Source: Pseudomonadota bacterium (lineage in GTDB: Bacteria; Desulfobacterota; Binatia; UBA9968). From it: a DNA stretch of 64,000 bases. Made by a program: the position numbers and the translations under genes. The stretch spans positions 171,381-235,380 of the forward strand of contig JAJPJQ010000018.1 in NCBI GenBank assembly GCA_021324155.1. The letters run 5' to 3'. The notes below the pieces were generated by a model. It was not told the origin of the DNA, did no database searches, and was given only the letters and a program-made list of their open reading frames with translations. How positions within the stretch are numbered: position 1 is the first letter of the stretch; each line of letters opens with the position of its first letter. Shown in pieces: positions 28,399 to 35,946 of the stretch.

Positions 28399-29937
28399 TC
28401 AATCGTTCATTTGTTGAATCGCCAGCTCTACATTGAACACTTCGTTCAACAGCCGCGCCTTGTCGAGCGCGCCATCGATCTCGACCGTTAGGTCCGCCGG
28501 TCCGGAGATTTTGATCTCGATGGACTTTTTCTTTTGCACAGCGCAGACGATTTCCTTGACACGCGACTCATGCCTGCGGTCGAGCCCGTCGGCGATGCGC
28601 AGAATAGCGCTCAGTTTCCGCACGACGTCCTGCTGCGACGGCGAGAGATGTCCGAAAGGCAGGTGCTTCGGGCTTGGGTGCGCTTTGCGATGATAGCGGG
28701 CTACATTCGCCGCGAGTTCCCAGTCGGATTTGCTGAGCGTGACCGGACCGGAGCTGGTGATGATGTAATAGGAGTGTTTGTGATGCTGGCGATACGCGAT
28801 GAATAGCCCCACGTCGTGCAACAATGCCGCGGCGTGAAGCACGGCGGCGAATTTTTCCGGCAGCTTGTGCAGCCCTTCGAGCTGGTAAAAGAGCGTGAGC
28901 GCCAGCTGGCTCACCTGATAGGCGTGCGGCGCGTCGTAGTGGTATTTTTCGCCGATCTGCTCCAATGTCTCCGGCTTGCCGTCGTCCTCGCGCCAGGACG
29001 TTTCGGCTTCGGGAAATTCGTTCCGCAGAAGATCGATCATCAGGCCGTCGCGGAGGCCGCGGTTCGACACGAAGATGTAGTCGAGTCCGATCTGCTTCAT
29101 GAGCGAAAGCAGGACCGCCGCCCCGGCGAGAATGATATCGGCCCGCTTGGGGTCGCCGGCGATCGCCGCCGCCCGATAGGACAACGACCGGTGCTCGAGC
29201 ATCGCGATCAGCGCTTCGAGCCGGCTCCGCCTAAGTACGCTGAGCGATCCCGCGCGGGTCTCGCCGCTTAGCTTCGCGTCGGTATCCGCGAGCGTCGTGA
29301 TGCTCCCGCCGGTGCCGAAGGCCATGGTGAATTTTTCCCGCCCGATGCGCTGCGCCATCGGGCCGATCTGGCGCTTGGCGAAGCGGCGCAGCTCTTTCAT
29401 TTCTTTTTCGCCGGGCGGATCCTTTTTGAGAAATCTCTCCGTCAACCGCACCGCTCCGAGCGGCAAGCTGAAGAGACAAAAGTTGTTCGTGCTGTTGGCG
29501 ATCGCCGCCTCGACGCTGCCGCCGCCTATATCGAGGAAAAGGCCCAGCGGAAGATTAAAGCGGAGACCGCTCATTACGCCCAGGCTGATGAGGCGCGCTT
29601 CCTCTTCGGCAGAGATCACTTCGAGCGGCACGCCGAGCGTCTTGGCCCCGGCGATGATAGAGGACGCATCCGTCGCTTCCCGCAGCGCCGCGGTCGCGAC
29701 CGCGCGGAAGGATTTCACATGATAACGGTCCGCCGTGCCCTTGAAGTCGCCGAGCGCCTCCAGCGCAGCCTCGACCACCGGCCGGCTCAATTTGCCGGTA
29801 CGAAAAACTTCGCGCCCGAGTCTGATCGGCCGGCGGTCTTGGTCAATAATACGATAAGAACCCGGCTGTTCGATCGCGGCAAGCTGGAAACGAAGCGCGT
29901 TGCTGCCTACGTCGGCGACCGCAAAATATTCTGCCAT
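28399..29937 (-). CDS. Ppx/GppA exopolyphosphatase with HD domain
   Basis: This 512-residue enzyme has an ASKHA-fold N-terminal half with VADVGSNALRFQL, SAEEEARLISLGV and FLDIGGGSVEAAI, and an HD-type C-terminal half (LLHDVGLFIAYRQHHKH). This matches long Ppx/GppA proteins that hydrolyse polyphosphate ends or the gamma/5'-phosphate of pppGpp. It leads a minus-strand operon with LMW-phosphatase-like, SixA and CHAD genes. AGGAAA lies eight bases before the ATG, and 11-bp-phased PhoB-like heptamers lie upstream. Confidence 0.92.
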   Translation of the reverse strand: MAEYFAVADVGSNALRFQLAAIEQPGSYRIIDQDRRPIRLGREVFRTGKLSRPVVEAALEALGDFKGTADRYHVKSFRAVATAALREATDASSIIAGAKTLGVPLEVISAEEEARLISLGVMSGLRFNLPLGLFLDIGGGSVEAAIANSTNNFCLFSLPLGAVRLTERFLKKDPPGEKEMKELRRFAKRQIGPMAQRIGREKFTMAFGTGGSITTLADTDAKLSGETRAGSLSVLRRSRLEALIAMLEHRSLSYRAAAIAGDPKRADIILAGAAVLLSLMKQIGLDYIFVSNRGLRDGLMIDLLRNEFPEAETSWREDDGKPETLEQIGEKYHYDAPHAYQVSQLALTLFYQLEGLHKLPEKFAAVLHAAALLHDVGLFIAYRQHHKHSYYIITSSGPVTLSKSDWELAANVARYHRKAHPSPKHLPFGHLSPSQQDVVRKLSAILRIADGLDRRHESRVKEIVCAVQKKKSIEIKISGPADLTVEIDGALDKARLLNEVFNVELAIQQMND

Positions 29938-29978
29938 TGAAGATTTCCTGTGAGGACAGCTGAGATCCAGGCAACTCC

Positions 29979-30033
29979 ATAGTATGCCCAGAGATCGGAG
30001 TAAAGTTAAAGTTTGATGAATATTATGTGAAGT
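29979..30033 (-). promoter_or_regulatory. Pho-box-like array upstream of ppx/gppA
   Basis: On the plus strand GTTAAAG (30005), ATGAATA (30016) and GTGAAGT (30027) repeat every 11 bp, with a weaker ATCGGAG at 29994. In the minus orientation these read CTTTAAC, TATTCAT and ACTTCAC, like the pstS and usp arrays. TACTAT (29979-29984) lies nine bases downstream of the weak unit and is a plausible -10. The 175-bp gap holds no gene. Confidence 0.5.
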
Positions 30034-30112
30034 CTAGCAAGAAAAGCTTCGCGGCGCAGCGGCTGTGGATAAGTCAAGCAATCGGCTGTCATGTTTTTAC
30101 GGAATAGCAGAA

Positions 30113-30334
30113 TCAGTCTCGGCCGAGAGCGATGAGCTGGCCTCGGAGATCTCGAATGGCTTCGGCGCTGCGTTGGATTCTGCGCAATAGGGCGACCGCC
30201 TCCGGCGGCATTTCCGTACCCTGGGTAAGCTTGTAGCAGCAGGCGAAAATGACGCCCAGTTCGGTGCCAAGCCTATGCTGCGCCTCGGCGAGCCGATCGG
30301 ATGGCTCGTGTTGCCGGCGCTCCACTATATTCAT
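30113..30334 (-). CDS. Small helical protein resembling a histidine-kinase dimerisation helix
   Basis: This 73-residue open frame starts 7 bp after the phytase-like gene stops. The segment RLAEAQHRLGTELGVIFACC, then RRIQRSAEAIRDLRGQL, looks like two amphipathic helices with a histidine placed as in a kinase DHp hairpin. No ATPase domain follows. The ribosome site is weak, so the coding call rests on position and helical pattern. It may be a phosphotransfer remnant or unrelated. Confidence 0.45.
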   Translation of the reverse strand: MNIVERRQHEPSDRLAEAQHRLGTELGVIFACCYKLTQGTEMPPEAVALLRRIQRSAEAIRDLRGQLIALGRD

Positions 30335-30341
30335 GGAGTTT

Positions 30342-31700
30342 TCATTTGGCGTCTGAACGCCCCGACATGCGCACTCCTTCGTTGTCGGTGAGTTGAAGCG
30401 GCTGCGGGAGCTGAATGAAGAGGATGGTGTTTTTCGTTCCTTTGCCGACATTATTACCCTGCGCGTCGAACTCGCCGATATCGAAGTCGTTATCGTTGCA
30501 GATTGCGACCGTATTCTGGTCGATGACGGCGATGCCTTCTATTTTCTCGGGTATGCCCGGAATACCGCCGAGATCGACGACGCGTGTTTTCTCCAACGGC
30601 TTGAAGCCGGCGCCGCTAAGATCGTTCAAGGCTTCGAGGGCCGGCGACGTTTTGCCGTCGTCCCAGCGGCTCCCCAGAATATTCGTTGCCGCCTTTAAAT
30701 CGACGCGGTAGAGCTTCGCGACCCAATCGGTGCGCTCGTCGACGAGCAATACGTCGGGGCCGATCGCTGCAATGGCGGAGATCTTCATCTCGTCGGGCGC
30801 GCTGTGCGCCGGGTCGAATTCTTTCGAAGCGTCGAAGCTGTAGGCATATTCGCCGACGGTCTTTTCCGTCGCGATGTCGAACACCAGGATTCTGGTCTGG
30901 CGCGAGACATCGCCGGTCTTTTTATCCGGATTCAGAAGCGGGCTTTGCAGGGCCAGGTAAAGTTTTTTCTCGTCGCGGCTCATGGCGAGACCTTCGAAAC
31001 CCCGATTGATCTTCCGTTTGGCAAAGATCTCCGGCAGCGCCTCGACGACGTCGTAATCGGCGCCGTCGAGGCGCAAACCTTTGGGGACGTAACGACGCAG
31101 CACTTTCCCCGTGCGATCGATCTTGAGCAGGGAAGGGCCGTATTCTTCGGCGACCCAGAAATCTCCCGTCGATGTGCGTACCAATCCTTCGCTGTCGATA
31201 CCGTTCGGGTTGAAGGCGAAGGTTTTCTCCGCCGCGTAATCATAGGGCGTCTCGTCGCGGCCCTTCGTATTGGGCATGCCGGTGACCGGCTTGCCTGAGC
31301 GCGTGAGGATCGGAATCGTTTCGACGATCCGAATTGCGCCGCTTTCGGCCTTGACCTTCAGGATCGCCGGGTTGAACTCGGGCACGGGGAAGGTGCGGCG
31401 GTTCTCCCCGTTGACTTTGATCTGCCCGTTTGGGCCGCGATCGGTCACCATCCAGAACTCGCCGGGCGCGTCCCCCGGCCCATGCCAGAGATCGCTTCCG
31501 ATCGAGCCGAGAAGAATCCCTCGGTCGTTCGTAATCGCTCCCGCGGTTTTCATCTGAAAGTCTGCGAGATGTACGTCCGAAAGAACATACTTCGCCTTTA
31601 CCTCCGGTCCAGCGGCGGGCGCCGCTTCAGACAAAAACGCCGCCGCCGCGGCGAATACCGCCGATACGATCGAGCGTACGAAGAATTTTCTTCCCCTCAT
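30342..31700 (-). CDS. Esterase-like activity of phytase (PF13449-type) exported protein
   Basis: This 452-residue exported protein has a signal peptide (KFFVRSIVSAVFAAAAAFL). The mature part has the beta-propeller pattern of the phytase-like esterase family: FWMVTDRGPNGQI, FAFNPNGIDSEGLVR, FWVAEEYGPSLLKID, NRGFEGLAMS and ILVFDIA. Such proteins are thought to release phosphate from extracellular esters. GAGGAG lies before the ATG at 31700. The longer frame runs into the usp gene. It is 20 bp after usp, probably in the same transcript. Confidence 0.85.
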   Translation of the reverse strand: MRGRKFFVRSIVSAVFAAAAAFLSEAAPAAGPEVKAKYVLSDVHLADFQMKTAGAITNDRGILLGSIGSDLWHGPGDAPGEFWMVTDRGPNGQIKVNGENRRTFPVPEFNPAILKVKAESGAIRIVETIPILTRSGKPVTGMPNTKGRDETPYDYAAEKTFAFNPNGIDSEGLVRTSTGDFWVAEEYGPSLLKIDRTGKVLRRYVPKGLRLDGADYDVVEALPEIFAKRKINRGFEGLAMSRDEKKLYLALQSPLLNPDKKTGDVSRQTRILVFDIATEKTVGEYAYSFDASKEFDPAHSAPDEMKISAIAAIGPDVLLVDERTDWVAKLYRVDLKAATNILGSRWDDGKTSPALEALNDLSGAGFKPLEKTRVVDLGGIPGIPEKIEGIAVIDQNTVAICNDNDFDIGEFDAQGNNVGKGTKNTILFIQLPQPLQLTDNEGVRMSGRSDAK

Positions 31701-31720
31701 CGCTACTCCTCTTTTAGAGA

Positions 31721-32257
31721 TTATGACACTTCCAGCGTCTGAAGCAGCCCACCGACAACGGGAATCGATTTCCCGTGCCGCCGCTGCGATCGTTCGGTCT
31801 GTGAAATCGAAAGGACTGGACACGGAGCGAATCGCGTGACCTTATCGGTAACGCTGCCGCAAAACAATCGGCGCAGCGCGCTGTGGGGACGCGGTGAAAG
31901 CACGATCAAGTCGCTCTCTTCGGTGCGCGCGATCTCGACGATGCGTGACGCGGCATCACCCAGAACGACGCGGCGGCGGAAGCTCGGTAAGCGGCGTATC
32001 TCTCCGATCGCCGGCTCGAGATATCGGTTCAGATCCAATAGCGACTCCCGTACGACGCGATCGACCTCCCATCGATAGATTCTGTCCCCGGCGAATCCGG
32101 TCTCGTCGAGCACATGCCACGCTTGAACCTCGTTCGCCACGTGAATCGCGAGCAGATCGGCTCCATTTTCCGCCGCCAGCGCCATCGCCAGCTTGAGGCC
32201 GGAGCGGGAGGGCTCCGTCATATCGACCGGAGCCAAAATTCTTTGCAAACGTTTCAT
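31721..32257 (-). CDS. Universal stress protein (UspA family)
   Basis: This 178-residue single Usp domain starts RILAPVDMTEPSRSGLKLAMALA. The ATP-type motif appears in the C-terminal half as SDLIVLSPRPHSALRRLFCGSVTDKV (positions about 115-140), with the G-x9-G spacing altered. It precedes the phytase-like gene by 20 bp. Arrays of 11-bp-phased heptamers lie directly upstream. Its link to phosphate stress is inferred from that position. Confidence 0.88.
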   Translation of the reverse strand: MKRLQRILAPVDMTEPSRSGLKLAMALAAENGADLLAIHVANEVQAWHVLDETGFAGDRIYRWEVDRVVRESLLDLNRYLEPAIGEIRRLPSFRRRVVLGDAASRIVEIARTEESDLIVLSPRPHSALRRLFCGSVTDKVTRFAPCPVLSISQTERSQRRHGKSIPVVGGLLQTLEVS

Positions 32258-32285
32258 ATCGTCCTCCTCGAGTGTTGATGTCTCG

Positions 32286-32352
32286 ACGATATCGAACGTC
32301 TGTTAGCGGCCGGTAAAACGCGCGTGATGTTCCGGTGAAATATTCGTTCGCA
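32286..32352 (-). promoter_or_regulatory. Pho-box-like array upstream of usp
   Basis: On the plus strand, GTTAGCG (32302), GTAAAAC (32313), GTGATGT (32324), GTGAAAT (32335) and GTTCGCA (32346) all begin with GT and repeat every 11 bp. In usp orientation TATCGT (32286-32291) lies 10 nt after the last heptamer, as at pstS. The individual heptamers are degenerate, so confidence is moderate. Confidence 0.5.
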
Positions 32353-32466
32353 TTATATTTCTTCCGCACCGAGAATTTCGAGAGCGGCCCCAGATACCGG
32401 AAAAGCGGAATCAGAAGATCGCATTTCCAGGTCGGCTGCCTCCTTGGGCGTCTTTTTGTAGCGCGC

Positions 32467-32506
32467 ACGTTAAGAAATGATGATGATTCGATGAAGCCGC
32501 CGTGAA
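32467..32506 (-). promoter_or_regulatory. Second Pho-box-like array between usp and phoX
   Basis: GTTAAGA (32467), ATGATGA (32478), ATGAAGC (32489) and GTGAAGT (32500) repeat every 11 bp on the plus strand, closely resembling the distal pstS array, with which it shares a 16-base stretch. It is oriented towards usp, about 210 bp from its start. No good -10 was found at the 10-nt spacing, so it may be an auxiliary site. Confidence 0.45.
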
Positions 32507-32507
32507 G

Positions 32508-32553
32508 TTATCGAAAAGAGAAAAGGGGAGGGAGGGCTCGCCTCCCTCCCCTT
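32508..32553 (-). terminator. Rho-independent terminator after phoX
   Basis: A perfect 13-bp stem, AAGGGGAGGGAGG (32523-32535) with CCTCCCTCCCCTT (32541-32553), surrounds a 5-nt loop. On the minus strand it is followed by TTTTCTCTTTTC. It lies 38 bp beyond the phoX stop and separates phoX from the usp operon. Confidence 0.88.
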
Positions 32554-32590
32554 GCCGCGCCAGGGGGTGGTCTGGGGCGGGACGAGCGAA

Positions 32591-34306
32591 TCAATCCCTA
32601 CCGTGATGGTCGTCGTCATGGCCATGGCCATGGTCGTGATCGTCATCGTCGTTATTGCCGCGCCCATGATCGTGATCATCGTCATCGTCCTCGCGCGGCG
32701 CCGCGCCGATGCGCGGATCGATGAACATGGCAAGAAGCTGACCGCCTTCGACCAGCTCGGTGTCGTCGGACAGCTTGTGCGACTGAACGTCGAGCAGAAA
32801 CCAGCCTTTGCCGAGGATATCTTCAGCATCGATGATGCCGGAGGACTCTTCGTCCTGGGTGATGAAATCGGGCGCTCCGATGTTTGGGTCGAAGAACTTC
32901 GCATTGTGCTGGGCCACCTGGATCAGCTGCCCGGTGGCGACCTGGTACAGCCAGACCTTCGACACGCGACTGTTGTTTCCGGGATCTTCATCCATGACAA
33001 TGCGGCCGTGATGGTCCATCGTGACGTTGTCGAGCATGCGGTGGCCTTCGTCGCCCTTCAGCAGGATCTCGATCGCGCCGCCCCTCTCGGGACGCTCGAT
33101 ATCGTCGAATTTGAGATGCCATAGCCGGCTGTTGGTGTTCACGTCGGCGGTGGTCACGAAATAAAAATTATTTTGCCTGCCTTCGCGCGAGTCCCACGCG
33201 CCGTCCTCGACGCGGCGCAGGCGCGCGACATCCAGCGACTGCGCCGCGTCTTCGATCTGGCGCTGTGTCATCGAGGAGACGTCGCCCAGCTCGACGAGGG
33301 TGAATCTGCCCTTGGCGACGAACGCGGTCGTGCCAAGACCGAATGCGTCGCTTTCTTCTTTCACCACCACACCGTTCACGGCGATCTTGAGGCCGAAGAG
33401 ACTGCCGTTCGTAAGACCGGCCTGCTCGATGGGGTGGCCGAAGCGCTGCTTTCTGCCGATGTAAACGAATACCTCGCTCGGAAAACCGGTCGTTGTCGGC
33501 GCCGTGCTGAGATCGCCGTCGTCCAGCAGCATCACGATCGTTTTAGTCTGCTCGTAGGGACAAGCGACGCAGTTCTCGTACGAATGGCGGCCGAAGCGCG
33601 GCAGCTGCCAAGCTTCGCCCGCGTGCGGTCCGGTTACGATACGAGCCCAAGCGCGGGCCGAATTGGGATCGTTCACTTCTTCACCGTCGAAAAAGATCCG
33701 ATCTTCCGTACCGCGATCCCCATCGTCGGAAAGGGCGCTCTTGGCCGGTAAATCGGCGGAGCAGAGGCGCTGCCATTGCGTGGTTCCCGGGACGTACTTT
33801 CCCTGAGCGGGGTCCCAGAGAAATACGTCAAGCGCCGACTGCGTTAAGTCCTCGCCCTTCAACACCTGCAGCGTCCTGCGATCGATGAGCCAGCGCGAGA
33901 CGAACGCGCCGTTGCTGCCGTGCGCGCGCGCGATGCCCGGCCTGGTGCTGGTGATTTCGTGGTTCATCAGCACGGTGAATGTAGTCCGTGAAGTGTTGAA
34001 CGCCCCCAGACCGTCCGGAATGCCGACCATGCGATAGGTGCCGACCTTGTCTCCCGTGGTCAGGATCGAAGTAAAATTGACCCCCGGCACCGTTGGAACG
34101 AGATAAGGCTCCGTCTGCGTGCTCGGCCCAATATTGGTCGCCGCCTGAGCCTTATCGAGCTTCAGGAGCGACGGGCCCAAAACAAGCATCGGAGTCGCCG
34201 CCAGGGCGGTCTTCAAAAGCGAGCGGCGGGCGATCGGCTTCTCCATCAATTCCTTCAGCGGACGCCCGCCTTCCGTCTCATCGGTAATGTCACCAAGCCT
34301 TTTCAT
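32591..34306 (-). CDS. PhoX-family (DUF839) Tat-exported alkaline phosphatase
   Basis: This 571-residue protein of the PhoX/DUF839 family is a calcium/iron-dependent phosphomonoesterase exported in folded form. It has a twin-arginine signal at residues 27-32 (RRSLLK) followed by a hydrophobic stretch. Motifs typical of the family include LMNHEITS, EDRIFFDGEEV, and NVTMDHHGRIVMDEDPG. AAGGAGG precedes the ATG at 34306. The last 30 residues are an Asp/His-rich tail, which is unusual. A terminator follows, and a small membrane-protein gene overlaps its start. Confidence 0.9.
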   Translation of the reverse strand: MKRLGDITDETEGGRPLKELMEKPIARRSLLKTALAATPMLVLGPSLLKLDKAQAATNIGPSTQTEPYLVPTVPGVNFTSILTTGDKVGTYRMVGIPDGLGAFNTSRTTFTVLMNHEITSTRPGIARAHGSNGAFVSRWLIDRRTLQVLKGEDLTQSALDVFLWDPAQGKYVPGTTQWQRLCSADLPAKSALSDDGDRGTEDRIFFDGEEVNDPNSARAWARIVTGPHAGEAWQLPRFGRHSYENCVACPYEQTKTIVMLLDDGDLSTAPTTTGFPSEVFVYIGRKQRFGHPIEQAGLTNGSLFGLKIAVNGVVVKEESDAFGLGTTAFVAKGRFTLVELGDVSSMTQRQIEDAAQSLDVARLRRVEDGAWDSREGRQNNFYFVTTADVNTNSRLWHLKFDDIERPERGGAIEILLKGDEGHRMLDNVTMDHHGRIVMDEDPGNNSRVSKVWLYQVATGQLIQVAQHNAKFFDPNIGAPDFITQDEESSGIIDAEDILGKGWFLLDVQSHKLSDDTELVEGGQLLAMFIDPRIGAAPREDDDDDHDHGRGNNDDDDHDHGHGHDDDHHGRD

Positions 34307-34514
34307 AATGTCCTCCTTGTGTTGGTTGTTCGGTCGATGATCGCTTGAATGGGAGGAGACGCGGCTTTGTCGCATTGCGTCCTGCGTCGGTGTAGCTGTA
34401 GATGGCGCTCGCCGCCAACGCGGCGATCAGCGTGAGCAGCGCAACCGCCAGGCGCATTTTTCGCCTGAGCCGCTTCTTTTCTTCTTGTCGTTGCCGCCAG
34501 ACCGTTCGCGCCAT
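34290..34514 (-). CDS. Small single-span membrane protein overlapping the phoX start
   Basis: This 74-residue protein has a very basic N-terminus (about residues 4-21: WRQRQEEKKRLRRKMR), one membrane segment (LAVALLTLIAALAASAIYSY) and a polar tail, giving an inside-facing N-terminus. TGAGGAG lies six bases before the ATG. Its stop lies 14-16 bases inside phoX, so its translation passes through the phoX ribosome site. I do not recognise a family. It may couple or gate phoX translation, or assist export. Confidence 0.55.
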   Translation of the reverse strand: MARTVWRQRQEEKKRLRRKMRLAVALLTLIAALAASAIYSYTDAGRNATKPRLLPFKRSSTEQPTQGGHYEKAW

Positions 34515-34546
34515 AATTCTCCTCAGGAAGAAAAAAATTTGCTGCG

Positions 34547-34646
34547 GTTGTATCGACGCGGAGTGAACGGAAGTTGACGGTTCAGAAAACAAACGCTGAC
34601 GATTCGGGAAAACGTCGCTTACGATTCGACGAAAATTTTGTGAACG
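34547..34646 (-). promoter_or_regulatory. Extended Pho box array of the phoX unit (eight 11-bp-phased heptamers)
   Basis: Starting at 34563, a heptamer occurs every 11 bp to 34646. Strong units are GTGAACG (34563), TTGACGG (34574), CTGACGA (34596), CTTACGA (34618) and GTGAACG (34640). The intervening ones (GAAAACA 34585, GGAAAAC 34607, ACGAAAA 34629) are A-rich, so A-tracts recur every 22 bp. TACAAC (34547-34552) lies 10 nt beyond the first unit and is the predicted -10. Confidence 0.7.
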
Positions 34647-34659
34647 ATCTTTTTTCTTT

Positions 34660-35946
34660 ATGTCCGGCCCGCGATCTGCTACTCCGGGCGGTATGAGAAT
34701 GCTGTTTTGGAAGTTTCTCGGCGCCGAGCGGCTGCCGGAGCCGTCACGAAAGAAACTCGCGATCGTCTCGCTGCTCTACTTCATCCAGGGAAGCCCGCTC
34801 GCGATTCTCTGGGAGATTCTTCCCGTGTATCTCAGGCTACAGGGCATCTCGCTCGCCGCGATCGGCGGGCTCCGGCTGCTCGAGCTGCCTTATTCTCTGA
34901 AAGTATTCTGGTCGCCGGCGGTGCACCGCTACGGCGACCGGCGCTTCTGGATTTTCGGCTGCATGGCGGGCATCGCCGTCGTCGTCGGCTTGCTCCCGGC
35001 GATCGACGCGGCGCGTGTGAGCGGGCTGTTATTGCTGCTTCTCCTTATCCTGACAACGTTGTCGGCTACGCAGGACATCGCGATCGACTCCTACACGGTG
35101 GGGCTGGTCGCGCGGGACGAAGAAGGGCCGGCCAACGGTGTTCGCGCGTCGGCTTATCGTCTCGCGCTCGTCATGATCGGCGGCGGCATGGTGTTTCTCG
35201 CGGCTCTGCTTCCCTGGGACGTACTGTTCGGAGTCGCGGCGGCGATCTTTGCCGTGCTCGCGTTTTTGGCATTGACTGCGCCGCGCCTTGAATTGCCCCC
35301 CGAAGCGCGCACCCAGTGGTTCAGCGGTTTCGCCCAATGGATCGGCAATTGGCGCGCCGTGCCGCTCGTCTTCTTCGTGCTGACCTATAAGCTGGGTGAA
35401 TTCGCCATCGGCCCGATGGTGAAGCCGTTTTGGGTCGATCAGGGAAGGTCGGTTTTCGAGATCGGTCTCGTGCCGACGACTTTCGGAATTATCTTGAGCG
35501 TGGCCGGCGCGCTCGCGGGCGGCGGGTTTATCTCGCGCTACGGGATCTTTCGCGGCGTGCTGGTACTGGGGTTTCTACAGGCGGTTTCGAATTTAGGCTA
35601 CGCGTTCGTCGCGTGGGGCGACCTCGGCCGCGGCGGGCTCTATGCCGCTTCGGTCTTCGAGTCGTTCAGCGGCGGCCTGGGGACGGCGGCGTTTCTCGCC
35701 TTCCTCATGAACGTGTGCGACAAGGAGCACGCTACGGTGCAGTACGCTTTTCTCTCCTCGGTTTTTTCTCTCACCGGCCGCCTCATCGGCGGGATCAGCG
35801 GCATCGGCGCGCAGAAGGTCGGCTACGGAAATTTTTTCGCTCTGACGTTTTTAATTTCCCTGCCGGCGTTCGCGCTGCTGCCATGGGTCAGATCGTGGAT
35901 CCATGAGGACCAGAAAAAAATCGATTCGGCAAAGCTTTCAAGATAA
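34660..35946 (+). CDS. AmpG-like PAT-family MFS transporter
   Basis: This 428-residue membrane carrier has about twelve segments. The AmpG/acetyl-CoA-transporter signature is clear: FIQGSPLAILWEILPVYLR at the start and LSATQDIAIDSYTVGLV near residue 140. AmpG moves anhydro-muropeptides into the cytoplasm for wall recycling. Relatives carry other solutes, so the substrate is not proven. The start may be an inner ATG at about 34693. It is divergent from the phoX unit and overlaps the end of senB by 9 bases, on the opposite strand. Confidence 0.85.
   Translation: MSGPRSATPGGMRMLFWKFLGAERLPEPSRKKLAIVSLLYFIQGSPLAILWEILPVYLRLQGISLAAIGGLRLLELPYSLKVFWSPAVHRYGDRRFWIFGCMAGIAVVVGLLPAIDAARVSGLLLLLLLILTTLSATQDIAIDSYTVGLVARDEEGPANGVRASAYRLALVMIGGGMVFLAALLPWDVLFGVAAAIFAVLAFLALTAPRLELPPEARTQWFSGFAQWIGNWRAVPLVFFVLTYKLGEFAIGPMVKPFWVDQGRSVFEIGLVPTTFGIILSVAGALAGGGFISRYGIFRGVLVLGFLQAVSNLGYAFVAWGDLGRGGLYAASVFESFSGGLGTAAFLAFLMNVCDKEHATVQYAFLSSVFSLTGRLIGGISGIGAQKVGYGNFFALTFLISLPAFALLPWVRSWIHEDQKKIDSAKLSR

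Noticed and set aside
31956..32468. 170-codon minus-strand frame extending from the usp gene into the upstream gap
   Set aside because: Most of it is an out-of-frame reading of usp. The rest covers the phased heptamers and has no ribosome site.
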